A stretch of 64,000 bases of DNA, taken from positions 1-64,000 of the forward strand of contig NZ_JAKZAK010000009.1 in assembly GCF_023156385.1 (NCBI RefSeq), in the 5' to 3' direction. This DNA comes from Marinobacter xestospongiae (lineage in GTDB: Bacteria; Pseudomonadota; Gammaproteobacteria; Pseudomonadales; Oleiphilaceae). Below are positions 35,334-44,489 of the stretch, one piece after another. The notes beneath the pieces were generated by a model. It ran no database searches. It was not told the origin of the DNA and saw only the letters and a program-made list of their open reading frames with translations. Every line of letters starts with the position of its first letter. The stretch's first letter is position 1. The translations under genes were made by a program, and so were the position numbers.

Positions 35334-37298
35334 TCAGTCCGCCGACGAGGCCACCGGGTTGGTGACCGCCAGCACCACCAGCCGGTCCCCGGGGCCGAGA
35401 TCCAGGTAGCCGCTGCGGCTGGGGTTCAGCTCGAGCTGTGGGCCTGTGGCATGCCAACGCCAGACCCCGACCGCCAATTCCCCCTGATGAGCCAGCACCC
35501 GTTCCAGGGCACGAAAATCCGCGCTGGCCGGCAGCGGGTAATCCGCCGGGTCACGGAACTGAAACTCGGCGCCGCCGGCACAGAACAGCTCGTCCAGCAC
35601 GACCCGCAGTTCCGGCCGTAGTGCCACCTGGGCCAGGACATGACTCAACACCATCGGGCTCACCAGCATCTCGGCCTGATGCACCCCCAGCAGATCCCGG
35701 TTGTCTGGATCACTCAGCTCCAGAATCAGCTGCGGTCGACCACCGGCTTCCGCCAGGATGTCCTCAAGCTGCAGGTACCCCACCATGGCCCGGGCATCAG
35801 CCTCTTCCCCGGAAGACAGCCGATCGCTGCTCAACAGCAGAATGGTGTCGTAGCCGTCCGGCCGCAATCGCCGCAACTCGCCTTCCACCATGTAGTCCGC
35901 TTCCAGATGCTGGCATCGCAGGCGCCGGGGCGTGCCCAGGTAGGCCGACACCGCACTGACCCGCTGGGCCTCCGGCACCACCGACACCACATCCACCTGC
36001 AATTGCTGCTGGGGATAGCTGTCCAACTCCTGCAGCAGCGCCGGTACCTTGCGGCTCCAACCCAGCACCAGCACCCGTCGTTGCCGGGCGGCAACCGCCA
36101 CGGGTGCGACCGCCGGCATCCGCGGCACTGGCTTCAGTGGCGACTGGCGGCCGTCCGGCTCGGTGTCTTCGTAGCTGCGGGCCATCATCACGATGCGATC
36201 CCCCGCCACGATCTCCGTCGTTGTCGCCACCGCCAACAGCACCTGCCACTGGCCATCGTCGCCTTTTCTCAGCAGGCCCAGCACCAGGGCCCGGGGCCGC
36301 TGACAGGCCAGGCTATCCAGCGTCATGCCCACCAGGCCATCGTCACTGCGAATGTACAGCTCGTTACCAACGCCGGAGGTAAGCAGTTCGTTGTAGATTG
36401 CCGACAGCCCCGGATGGAAGACGTTCTGGGCCAGCAGCCGACTGATGGTGGCGTCCCCCGCCACCACTTCCACCGGGCCCGGGTAAGCCCGTTCGATGAC
36501 CGGACGCTTGCGCAGATCCTGCACCTCCGCCACCACAAAGGGCAGCGCCTGGCCCGATTGCCGGGCCTGGGCGGTGATCGACAGCAACGCCTTGACGGTC
36601 TCCACATCGGCACTCACCAGACTGCTGCTGGGGTGGACCGCGCTGGGAATGATCACCGCCGCCGCCTCAAGGCACGCGACCCGGTGCAGGGCATCCGGCT
36701 GGATCGGCTGCCCGGCCCTCAGAATCACCTGTCGGGCCTTGCCGCCGATGCCGGGCTCGCTACGAAGTTCCAGCACCTGGGCCGCCGATGCCTCCTCCGA
36801 CAACACCACCAGATTCAGGCGCCGGGCGTCGTGGCGCTCCAGAAAGCGCCGCACCCGCCGGCTGGCGCCCAGCAGTTCCGACAACAGCGGCAGGGTGAGC
36901 GGTGTCCAGCCCAGTACGACCACGTGGTTTTTCAGCGACACCGGAGTCAGGCCCCGCTCCAGGTCATTCATCAGCGTGATCAACCAACGGGTCAGGATCG
37001 CCACCAGGGCACCCAGAAACACCACGTAGCCGCTGATGGTCAGTAACGTGGAGACAAAACGTTGCCAGCTGCCACTGTCGTCTCCCAGGTACCCCGGGTC
37101 CGTCAATCGCAGGAAGGCCCACCAGATCGCATCTGCCAGACCGTCAAACGGCTCCCCCAGCGGCGTCACCAGCAAGCCCCCCACCAGGGAGATCAAACCA
37201 ATCACCAGCGCCACAACCAACAGCTGAAACGCCGCGCCACGGACGAACTGGCGCTCAACAAAGAACTTCACACGATCAATGAACCGCAATGGCAGCAT
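35334..37298 (-). CDS. CASTOR/POLLUX-like ion channel or NAD-binding membrane protein
   Basis: Membrane segments near residues 22-45 and 85-110 flank a pore-loop-like stretch (WWAFLRLTDPGYLGDD), followed by tandem Rossmann-like RCK units (VVVLGWTPLTLPLLSELL and VLVLGWSRKVPALLQELD). This order matches the bacterial relatives of the plant CASTOR/POLLUX channels. The ATG at 37298 is preferred; a GTG four codons earlier overlaps the ribosome box GGGAGG. The length is 654. The ion and physiological role are unknown. Confidence 0.8.
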   Translation of the reverse strand: MLPLRFIDRVKFFVERQFVRGAAFQLLVVALVIGLISLVGGLLVTPLGEPFDGLADAIWWAFLRLTDPGYLGDDSGSWQRFVSTLLTISGYVVFLGALVAILTRWLITLMNDLERGLTPVSLKNHVVVLGWTPLTLPLLSELLGASRRVRRFLERHDARRLNLVVLSEEASAAQVLELRSEPGIGGKARQVILRAGQPIQPDALHRVACLEAAAVIIPSAVHPSSSLVSADVETVKALLSITAQARQSGQALPFVVAEVQDLRKRPVIERAYPGPVEVVAGDATISRLLAQNVFHPGLSAIYNELLTSGVGNELYIRSDDGLVGMTLDSLACQRPRALVLGLLRKGDDGQWQVLLAVATTTEIVAGDRIVMMARSYEDTEPDGRQSPLKPVPRMPAVAPVAVAARQRRVLVLGWSRKVPALLQELDSYPQQQLQVDVVSVVPEAQRVSAVSAYLGTPRRLRCQHLEADYMVEGELRRLRPDGYDTILLLSSDRLSSGEEADARAMVGYLQLEDILAEAGGRPQLILELSDPDNRDLLGVHQAEMLVSPMVLSHVLAQVALRPELRVVLDELFCAGGAEFQFRDPADYPLPASADFRALERVLAHQGELAVGVWRWHATGPQLELNPSRSGYLDLGPGDRLVVLAVTNPVASSAD

Positions 37299-37409
37299 GA
37301 CGGGGGCCACCTCCCTTGGCGAACAGGGTTCCAGACAACGACCAACCAGCCGGGTTGGTCGGGGTTGGTCAGGGTAGCCTCAATGTAGCATGAACCCCGC
37401 CCTGGTCAG

Positions 37410-38324
37410 CTAGTAAACCGCCGCAGCCCCAGGGGGGCGGGTTTTGAAGCGTTTGTGCAACCACCAGTACTGGTCCGGGTAACGCCGAATGGTGTCTTCG
37501 ATAAAGCTGTTCCAGGTGGCCGCATCCTGCTGCGGGCACTCACCAAAACCCTCTTCAATGGCCGAAAACTCAATGCGGTAATTGCCATCCTCGTTACGCA
37601 AATGGCTGACGCAGATCACCGCTGCGCCGGTCTCCCGGGCAATGTGGGTGGGTGTGCTGATGCAGCCGGTGTCGACACCGAAGAACGGGGCAAACAGATC
37701 GGTACGGCGACCAAAGTCCTGATCGCAGCCGTACCACACCTGACCACCGCCACGGAGGAAATCCATCATGCCGCGCAGTTCCCGCTTGGTGAACGGCTGG
37801 ATACCGAAATGACGACGGCGGCCCCGTTCGATCATTCGGTCGATCACTGGATTATTGTTCGGCCGATACATGTAACCGGGATTGGGCAGGTGGCAGGCCA
37901 CCAGCGGCAGCGCCAGATCGAGGATGCTGTAGTGGCCGCCGATTAGCAGCACCCCTCGCCCACGATCCTGCGCCTCCTGCACGTGCTCCAGCCCCACCAC
38001 TTCCGCCGCCTGTTGCCAGGGTCGGGTATCTCCCCACCAGCTGTGCAGGCTCTCGAAGACGCCCTGGGTGCAGGACTCGAATGAGGCTGTCATCAATTGC
38101 TGGCGCTGCTGCGCCGTCAGTTCCGGCATACAGGCCGCCAGGTTGGCGTCCACCACCCTTGCGCGGGAACGGAGCTTGCGGCTAAATACGCCGCCCAGCT
38201 TTCGACCCCAGCTGCGCTTGGTGGCCATCGGCAGCTGGGCCAGCAGATACAACACGAAAACCACGGCCCAGGACGGCCAGAAACCGGGGTGCCACAATGG
38301 GCGAGATGTCTTGCGTTTGCTCAC
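37410..38324 (-). CDS. LpxL/LpxM-type lipid A acyltransferase
   Basis: A membrane anchor (about 13-32) is followed by the catalytic HxxxxD motif (GGHYSILDLA) and the second block (VWYGCDQDFGRR), both typical of late acyltransferases. The last part FIEDTIRRYPDQYWWLHKRF carries the common YxWxHKRF ending. The length of 304 is normal. It would add a secondary acyl chain to lipid A at the inner membrane. The GTG start at 38324 has AAGGA about 10 bases upstream. Confidence 0.9.
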   Translation of the reverse strand: MSKRKTSRPLWHPGFWPSWAVVFVLYLLAQLPMATKRSWGRKLGGVFSRKLRSRARVVDANLAACMPELTAQQRQQLMTASFESCTQGVFESLHSWWGDTRPWQQAAEVVGLEHVQEAQDRGRGVLLIGGHYSILDLALPLVACHLPNPGYMYRPNNNPVIDRMIERGRRRHFGIQPFTKRELRGMMDFLRGGGQVWYGCDQDFGRRTDLFAPFFGVDTGCISTPTHIARETGAAVICVSHLRNEDGNYRIEFSAIEEGFGECPQQDAATWNSFIEDTIRRYPDQYWWLHKRFKTRPPGAAAVY

Positions 38325-38480
38325 GGACGGTACTTCCTTTAAGTCTTGTTATCGGAGTCCAACTGTCGTCCCGGAACCGCATCCCGGGAGGCAACCGTCA
38401 GAGCGACCGGGAGGGTGACACAATTGACAGGGGCTTGATAGTCACTGTTTTATGACACCCTCGCACTGGAAACGGAAATC

Positions 38481-39476
38481 ATGATGACTCGAATTCTCAG
38501 CTTCGCAGCCTTCACAGCACTGGCGGCCACCGCCTGCACCACTGTCCCGCCGTCGCCCCCCGCCGAAGCCCCGCTGACCAGCCTCTACGACTATCGGATT
38601 GTCGACCCGAACTCTGGCCAGGCCATGGCGCTGCCCCAGCTCGCCAGTGCGCTACAGAATGCCGACGTGGTCTTTATCGGCGAGCTCCATGGCCACAATG
38701 GTGCGCACCTGTTGCAGGCCCGACTGCAACAGGCGCTGTATCAACAACAGCCGCTTCAGGTGCTGTCGATGGAGCAGTTTACCGTGGAGCACCAGCCGAC
38801 ACTGGATCGCTACCTGGCGGGGGAATTGGGCGAGGCGGAGATGATCGAAGACGCAGACGCCTGGGACAACTACAAGGCTTCCTACCGCCCGCTGGTGGAT
38901 TTCGCCCTTGCCCACGACCTGCCGGTGATTGCCGGCAATGCCCCGGCCCAGCTGGTGCGCTGCGTCGGTCGGCAGGGGCCGGACTACCTGACACGGGCCC
39001 CCAAAGACCTGCAGGCGCTGTTGCCAGGCGACCCGTTCTACGGCACCGCGCCTTACCGGGAAAAATTCCTTGCGACGCTGACCGATCACCAGCATGGCCC
39101 CGGCGACCCCGAGCGCCTGGAGAACAGCTACCGCGCGCAACTGCTGCGGGACAACACCATGGCCAGCCGCATTGTCCAGGCACTGGCGGATCATCCGGGG
39201 GCACAGGTGGTGCACACCAACGGCACTTTCCACAGCGAGCACCACCTCGGCACCGTCGCTGCGCTCAAGGCACGGGCACCGGAGCTTACGGTGCGGGTGA
39301 TCTCACCGGTGGTGACCGACGTACCTGCCGAACACGTGTCGCAAGACGATCGAGAAAAGGGCGACTATCTTTACTACCTGAGGCCACTCCAGGAGGACTA
39401 TCTCGACAGGGACCGCGAACTGCAGGCCATGATGAAACGGTTCCGGCAAGCCAGCGAGAACAACTGTGAAACCTAA
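38481..39476 (+). CDS. ChaN-family (haem-binding type) lipoprotein
   Basis: The leader ends in ATAC (lipobox, Cys about residue 19). The ChaN domain begins with VVFIGELHGHNGAHLLQARL and closes with HTNGTFHSEHHLGTVAAL. Several paired His residues fit the haem-binding dimer known from Campylobacter ChaN. The protein should sit in the outer membrane. The PaaX-like gene starts inside its last 11 bp, so the two are translationally linked, an unusual pairing. Confidence 0.85.
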   Translation: MMTRILSFAAFTALAATACTTVPPSPPAEAPLTSLYDYRIVDPNSGQAMALPQLASALQNADVVFIGELHGHNGAHLLQARLQQALYQQQPLQVLSMEQFTVEHQPTLDRYLAGELGEAEMIEDADAWDNYKASYRPLVDFALAHDLPVIAGNAPAQLVRCVGRQGPDYLTRAPKDLQALLPGDPFYGTAPYREKFLATLTDHQHGPGDPERLENSYRAQLLRDNTMASRIVQALADHPGAQVVHTNGTFHSEHHLGTVAALKARAPELTVRVISPVVTDVPAEHVSQDDREKGDYLYYLRPLQEDYLDRDRELQAMMKRFRQASENNCET

Positions 39477-40260
39477 ACCCCAACGACTGCTGATGAACAT
39501 GATGATGGCGGTGGATGATCGTATCGTTCACGTGCGCGATGCCATCCACGCCTGCGAGCTGTTCGATGTCAGCAGCAACAGCACCCGGGTGGCGCTGGCG
39601 CGACTGTCCGCCGACGGCCTGATCGAGTCCTGCGGGCGCGGTCAGTATCAGCTGACTGACAAGGCGCACCGACTCGCCGACGACCTGCGGGGCTGGCGTA
39701 CCGCCCTCGAGCGCCTGGTGCCCTGGAGCGGTCGCTGGCTGGCCGTGCACTGCGGCGACCTTGGCCGCAGCGACAAGCCGGTACTGCGACGACGGACCCG
39801 TGCCCTGCAGATGAACGGTTTTCAGGAACTGTCCCGGGATCTGTTCGTGCGACCGGACAATCTCGCCGGCAGCACCGATGCCATCCGCCAGCGCCTCTAC
39901 CGCCTCGGCCTGGAGCCCGAAGCACCGGTGTTCGCCCTCAGCGAGCTGGATTCACGTCGCCAGCAGGTGGCTCGTACCCTGTGGGATCGGGACGCCCTGG
40001 AAACCGGCTACCAACACACCACCGAGCGGCTGCACCGCTGGCTCGACAAAGCCAAGGACCTGGAACCGGAAATTGCCGCCCGGGAGTCGTTCGAGATCGG
40101 CGACGAGGCCATCCGCCAGATTGTATTTGATCCGCTGTTGCCGGACGCGATGGTAGACCAGCAGGCCAGGCAGTGCTTCTTCGACGCCCTGCTGGAACAC
40201 GATCAGGTCGGCCACAGCATCTGGCAGCGTCTCTACCACGAGGCCCAATCCCAGGGCTAG
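39466..40260 (+). CDS. PaaX-like transcriptional regulator
   Basis: The N-terminal winged helix (LFDVSSNSTRVALARLSADG) leads into a PaaX-type middle domain (WSGRWLAVHCGDL) and the C-terminal PaaX_C part (RTLWDRDALETGYQ). The GTG start at 39466 lies within the end of the ChaN-like gene. Known relatives repress phenylacetate or other catabolic genes. Here the next gene is the AlmA-type monooxygenase 163 bp downstream, so it may control alkane oxidation; that is inference. Confidence 0.85.
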   Translation: MKPKPQRLLMNMMMAVDDRIVHVRDAIHACELFDVSSNSTRVALARLSADGLIESCGRGQYQLTDKAHRLADDLRGWRTALERLVPWSGRWLAVHCGDLGRSDKPVLRRRTRALQMNGFQELSRDLFVRPDNLAGSTDAIRQRLYRLGLEPEAPVFALSELDSRRQQVARTLWDRDALETGYQHTTERLHRWLDKAKDLEPEIAARESFEIGDEAIRQIVFDPLLPDAMVDQQARQCFFDALLEHDQVGHSIWQRLYHEAQSQG

Positions 40261-40423
40261 GGAGCCTCCGCACATCCACCAGGCCAGACACCGCCCCCTT
40301 GGCCCCACCAACCGAGCTGGCGAAATCCTCGGCCAATTCCACCCCACCGGGGAACGGCGTAGATTAAGGCGACCCTGATGAAAGGCCAGCCGCCAGACGC
40401 TGGCCATCTACAAGAGGTTTACC

Positions 40424-41950
40424 ATGAGCCAACAGCACCTTGATGTCCTGATCGTGGGCGCCGGTATTTCCGGCATCGGCATGGCCTGCCACCTGACCCG
40501 CAACTGCCCTGACAAACGCTACGCCGTCCTGGAACGCCGCGACGCCATTGGCGGGACCTGGGACCTGTTCCGTTACCCCGGCATTCGCTCCGATTCCGAC
40601 ATGTACACCTTCGGCTACAACTTCCGGCCCTGGACCGGTGGCAAGGTGCTGGCGGACGGCCCGTCGATCCGACGCTATGTCTGCGAAACCGCCGACGAGT
40701 ATGGCGTCACCGACAACATCCGTTTCGGCCGCAAGGTGGTACGCACCAACTGGTCCAGTGCTGACAAACGCTGGACCGTCAACGTGGAACGGGAAGATGG
40801 TAGCGAAGCGGAAACCTACACCGCCAACTTCCTGGTGGGTTGCACCGGATACTACAACTACGATGCCGGCTACAAACCCGACTTTCCGGGCGAGGCCGAC
40901 TTCAAGGGCCAGGTGATCCACCCCCAGCACTGGCCGGAGGACCTGGATTACAGTGGCAAGAAAGTGGTGGTCATCGGCAGTGGCGCCACCGCCGTAACGC
41001 TGGTGCCGACGCTCACTGACAAGGCTGCACACGTCACCATGCTGCAACGCTCGCCCACCTATCTGATGCCACTGCCCTCAGTAGATCCAATCTCGGTGAC
41101 GCTGCAGAAACTGTTGCCGGACCAGTTGGCCTATCGACTGACCCGTGCCCGCAACGTCACCCTGGCCCGCACCATCTTCGAACGCTCACGCAAGAACCCG
41201 AAAGCCGTACGCCGCCTGATACTCGGCATTGTGCGGCGGCAGTTGGGCGGCAAGGTCGACATGCGCCACTTTTCGCCGGACTACAACCCCTGGGACCAAC
41301 GCCTGTGTGTGGTTGCCGATGGTGATCTGTTCAAGGCGCTCAAGGCCGGCAAGGCCTCCATGGCCACAGACCACATCGACCGCTTCACCGAGAACGGCAT
41401 CCGGCTACAATCCGGTCAAGAACTGGAGGCCGATATCATCATCACCGCCACCGGCCTGGATGTTCAGATGATGGGGGGCATGGATCTGGAAGTGGACGGT
41501 CAAGCGGTGCCAATCCGGGATACGCTGATCTACAAGAACGTACTGGTGGAAGGCGTGCCCAACGCCGCGATGATTTTCGGCTACACCAACATTTCCTGGA
41601 CCCTGAAGGCCGATATCGCCAGCGAATACATCTGCCGTCTGATCAATCACATGGACCGTAAGGGCTATCAGGAGTGTGTCACCCACGATACCCAGAACAG
41701 CCGCACCGAGGACACCATCCTGGGCTCCCTCAGTGCCGGCTACATCAAACGCGCCAACGACCGTCTGCCCCGTCAGGGCAGCCAGGGTCCGTGGAAAGGC
41801 TCGCAGAACTACCTGGAAGACGTGAAGACCCTGCGCTTCGATCCCATCGAGGATGGCTACATCGAGTTTGACGGCCGCCGCAGCAAGCAGGGTCAGGGAC
41901 GCGCCACACGTTTCATGGCGCCCCTGCGTTCGGCGCTGTTCGGCGCCTGA
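40424..41950 (+). CDS. almA: AlmA-type flavin monooxygenase for long-chain alkanes
   Basis: The FAD motif GAGISG is at 12-17, the NADPH motif VIGSGATA near 187 and the class B monooxygenase fingerprint FKGQVIHPQHWPEDLDYSG between them. GGTWDLFRYPGIRSDSDM and VDMRHFSPDYNPWDQRLCVV are very close to what I recall of AlmA of Acinetobacter, an enzyme needed for growth on C32-C36 alkanes. Length (508) also fits. AGAGG lies six bases before the ATG. Baeyer-Villiger activity on ketones cannot be excluded. Confidence 0.85.
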   Translation: MSQQHLDVLIVGAGISGIGMACHLTRNCPDKRYAVLERRDAIGGTWDLFRYPGIRSDSDMYTFGYNFRPWTGGKVLADGPSIRRYVCETADEYGVTDNIRFGRKVVRTNWSSADKRWTVNVEREDGSEAETYTANFLVGCTGYYNYDAGYKPDFPGEADFKGQVIHPQHWPEDLDYSGKKVVVIGSGATAVTLVPTLTDKAAHVTMLQRSPTYLMPLPSVDPISVTLQKLLPDQLAYRLTRARNVTLARTIFERSRKNPKAVRRLILGIVRRQLGGKVDMRHFSPDYNPWDQRLCVVADGDLFKALKAGKASMATDHIDRFTENGIRLQSGQELEADIIITATGLDVQMMGGMDLEVDGQAVPIRDTLIYKNVLVEGVPNAAMIFGYTNISWTLKADIASEYICRLINHMDRKGYQECVTHDTQNSRTEDTILGSLSAGYIKRANDRLPRQGSQGPWKGSQNYLEDVKTLRFDPIEDGYIEFDGRRSKQGQGRATRFMAPLRSALFGA

Positions 41951-41956
41951 TCCCCA

Positions 41957-42817
41957 CTACCCCGGTGATCTGGCAGTTGGGGTAACGGTCTTCGCCAGAA
42001 TCACCAGCGCGATACCGCCAAGGATGGCAGTGCCAGCCACCAGCAGCCGCGGCGTCAGTGGTTCCGCCAACAGCAGCACGCCGCCCAGTGCAGCAATCAC
42101 CGGCACACTGAGCTGTACCGTCGCGGCCGTGGTGGCCTGGAGCAGCGGCAACGCCGCATACCAGACGGCATAGCCCAATCCCGAAGCCAGCGCTCCGGAT
42201 GCCAGCGCCAGTGCCACCCCCGGAACATCAACCTGGGCCTGCGGCCACAGCACTACGCTGAAGATCACCGTCAACGGCAGCGCCCGGAGGAAGTTTCCTG
42301 CCGTTGCCAGGGTGGGTTCACCCGCACCTTTTGCCCTCAATGAGTACACGCCCCAGGCGGTCCCGGCCACCAGCATCAGAGCTGCCTGGGCGATTGGTGG
42401 CGCCGACAGCCCCGGTAACAGCAAGCCAATCAGCCCCCCAAACGCCAACACAAATCCCAGCCATTGCCAGCGATTGGGACGATCGCCCCGCACCAGACCC
42501 ACCCCGATCATGGTGGCCTGGACCGCGCCAAACAGCAGCAATGCGCCCATCGCCGTACCCAGCCCGAGATACGCCAAAGAAAAACCGGCGGCGTAGATGA
42601 ACAGCGCCAGCGCCGACAGCCACGAACCTCCAGCACGCACCCGGCCACCCCGAAGCCACACCAACAACGCCAGCACCAGCGCGCCAGAGGCAAGCCGCAA
42701 CGACGTGAAGCTGGCGGCATCGATGTCGGTGTCCCGTAACGCAGCCCGACACAACAGCGAATTACCGGCGAATGCGACCATCGCCACCACCGTTAACACC
42801 ACGGCTCGCCACTGCAT
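41957..42817 (-). CDS. EamA/DMT-superfamily transporter
   Basis: The 286-residue protein has ten membrane segments in two EamA repeats (1-135 and 145-285), including the conserved GYAVWYAALPLLQATTAATV stretch of the second repeat. Such proteins export amino acids, cofactors or metabolites; the substrate is unknown. It converges with almA, leaving 6 bp. Confidence 0.9.
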   Translation of the reverse strand: MQWRAVVLTVVAMVAFAGNSLLCRAALRDTDIDAASFTSLRLASGALVLALLVWLRGGRVRAGGSWLSALALFIYAAGFSLAYLGLGTAMGALLLFGAVQATMIGVGLVRGDRPNRWQWLGFVLAFGGLIGLLLPGLSAPPIAQAALMLVAGTAWGVYSLRAKGAGEPTLATAGNFLRALPLTVIFSVVLWPQAQVDVPGVALALASGALASGLGYAVWYAALPLLQATTAATVQLSVPVIAALGGVLLLAEPLTPRLLVAGTAILGGIALVILAKTVTPTARSPG

Positions 42818-42894
42818 GTCCTATCCCCCAGCCAGGTAACTTATGCCATCACAGCCGAATCACCCGTCACCGGCCATGCCTCCTTGGCCGCATG

Positions 42895-43446
42895 TCACTG
42901 CAACTTTCGGCCGTCGTCGAACGGTGCCGCCGTCAGCGCGGCATCCAGGGCCCGCTGAAAGACCACCAGATCCGCCTGACTGAACAGCACAAAGCGCACC
43001 CGAGTCAGCGATGAATCTGCCAGGGCAGCCAGCACCGTGGCGATCGCAACCTCGGCCGCCTCGGCCAGCGGGTAGCCAAACACTCCGGTGGAGATGGCCG
43101 GGAAGGCAACGGAGACCAGCGATTCCCGCTCCGCCAGCGTCAGGGCATGGCGATAGCAGTCCGCCAATAGCTGTTCCGAAGGTTCGTCGCGTCCGTACAC
43201 CGGACCAAGACAGTGAATCACCCGTCGGTTGGGCAGGTCGTAGGCCCCGGTAATCACCGCCTGCCCCGGCCGGATCGGCGCCAACGCCTGACACTCCCGT
43301 GCCAGACCTGGCCCGGCGCCACGATGCAGGGCGCCAGCAACACCGCTGCCAGGTTGTAATTGAGCATTGGCGGCGTTGACCACCGCATCCATGTCGGGCT
43401 GATTGCTGATGTCGCCCTGAACACACTCTACCCGAGTTCGAATCAT
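42895..43446 (-). CDS. Macro-domain protein (YmdB type ADP-ribose hydrolase)
   Basis: The macro domain shows DAVVNAANAQLQPGSGVAGA (ADP-ribose binding) and FPAISTGVFGYPLAEAAEVA (distal phosphate loop), as in O-acetyl-ADP-ribose deacetylases. The ATG at 43446 is chosen because AGGAG lies seven bases upstream; the longer frame runs through the hairpin at 43469-43521. The length is 183 residues. A role in clearing ADP-ribose groups or regulating RNA processing is expected by family. Confidence 0.85.
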   Translation of the reverse strand: MIRTRVECVQGDISNQPDMDAVVNAANAQLQPGSGVAGALHRGAGPGLARECQALAPIRPGQAVITGAYDLPNRRVIHCLGPVYGRDEPSEQLLADCYRHALTLAERESLVSVAFPAISTGVFGYPLAEAAEVAIATVLAALADSSLTRVRFVLFSQADLVVFQRALDAALTAAPFDDGRKLQ

Positions 43447-43468
43447 TACATTCTCCTGATTGCCCCTG

Positions 43469-43521
43469 GTGTCCCGAGCGGTTCGTTCGCAGTAGGTCAG
43501 CGAATGAACCGCTCGGGACAC
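43469..43521. repeat. Long perfect-type hairpin upstream of the macro gene
   Basis: Arms of 22 bp (GTGTCCCGAGCGGTTCGTTC ... with 21 of 22 paired) surround a 9-base loop. The arms end in matching GGGACAC words. It starts 23 bp upstream of the macro-domain ATG. It carries no T-run, so it is more like a repeat element or a protein-binding site than a terminator. Confidence 0.7.
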
Positions 43522-43575
43522 TAGCTGCTGAAGCATGGCACATCTTCGCCGGTACGCCCCAATCCGGCTTCCTCA

Positions 43576-43600
43576 GGAGCCTCTGATTAGCAATCGGTCA
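43576..43600 (+). repeat. Single end of the 264-bp repeat family
   Basis: GGAGCCTCTGATTAGCAATC matches the inverted-repeat end of the element at 18989-19252 over its first 14 bases. No partner end is found nearby. It lies about 60 bp upstream of the SIMPL gene. Confidence 0.5.
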
Positions 43601-43660
43601 CTTGACGCCAAGCGGGCCTGCCGCAATGGTGGAGGTTTACGTGTTGAGAGGAAGTGCACC

Positions 43661-44371
43661 ATGAAAGTGATCACCAGTCTGATCGTCGCCCTGGGGCTGG
43701 TTGCCTCAGCCTTCCTGGTGAAGGAGGGGCTTACCCACCTGCGCACCAGCGACCGTTACGTCACCGTCAAGGGGGTGGCGGAACGCCAAGTGGAAGCGGA
43801 CCTGGCGCTATGGCCACTGCGGTTCGTGGCGGCAGGTGACACCCTGGCGGCGGCGCAGGAGCAGGCCCGATCCAGTCGCGAGGCCATCATGGCATTCCTC
43901 AAACTGCAGGCCATTGACACCGACGCCGTGGAGCTGCAACGACTGGACGTAACCGACAACCGGGCGAACCCTTACCAGGGCAACAACAATAACCAACGCT
44001 TCATCATCAATCAGACCCTGATGGTCCGCAGCGAGGATATTGAACGGGTGCGACAGGCCGCCCAGGCGGTCAGCGAGCTGGTGGATTCCGGTGTGGTGCT
44101 GTCGGCGGACTACGGCCCCAGCGGCCCCACCTACCTGTTCAATGGGCTCAACGACATCAAACCGGCGATGATTGCAGAAGCCACGGCCGCCGCCCGGGAG
44201 GCCGCCCGTCAGTTTGCCAAGGACGCCAATGCCTCCCTGGGCACCCTGCGACGGGCCAACCAGGGGGTGTTCCAGATCCTGGCACGGGACCAGGCCGCTG
44301 GCGTCGTCGAGGCCCAGCAGGCAATCAAGACGGTGCGGGTGGTGTCCACCGTGCAGTACTATCTAGATTAG
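43661..44371 (+). CDS. SIMPL (DUF541) domain protein
   Basis: A signal or anchor segment (1-22) is followed by the SIMPL domain with TVKGVAERQVEADLALWPL and the IINQTLMVRSEDIERVRQAA repeat-like strand pair. Proteins of this type are envelope proteins of uncertain role, forming oligomeric rings in some species. The ATG at 43661 has AGGA eight bases upstream. The stop codon TAG lies inside the first unit of a 15-bp tandem repeat. Confidence 0.85.
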   Translation: MKVITSLIVALGLVASAFLVKEGLTHLRTSDRYVTVKGVAERQVEADLALWPLRFVAAGDTLAAAQEQARSSREAIMAFLKLQAIDTDAVELQRLDVTDNRANPYQGNNNNQRFIINQTLMVRSEDIERVRQAAQAVSELVDSGVVLSADYGPSGPTYLFNGLNDIKPAMIAEATAAAREAARQFAKDANASLGTLRRANQGVFQILARDQAAGVVEAQQAIKTVRVVSTVQYYLD

Positions 44372-44454
44372 TACTGTCTTGATTAGTACTATCATGATTA
44401 GTGCTTTCTCGATTAGTGCGGCTTGATCAGTACGGCCTTGATTAGTTCTGTCTT
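44366..44454 (+). repeat. Six tandem 15-bp repeats overlapping the SIMPL stop codon
   Basis: Units of the form GATTAGTACTGTCTT run head to tail, with one 14-bp unit. The first contains the stop codon of the SIMPL gene (TAG at 44369-44371). With 15-bp units each repeat brings another in-frame TAG until the 14-bp unit. The repeats end 36 bp before the stop of the hybrid kinase. Confidence 0.85.
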
Positions 44455-44489
44455 AAGTCGCACGGTCTGAAACAGGCTGCCGGCGGGGC

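Noticed and set aside
35640..37046. Plus-strand open frame of 468 codons
   Set aside because: It is antisense to the CASTOR/POLLUX-like gene; His/Gln-rich translation and no start signal.
44366..44454. CRISPR array
   Set aside because: The repeats are contiguous 15-bp units without spacers, so they are simple tandem repeats.
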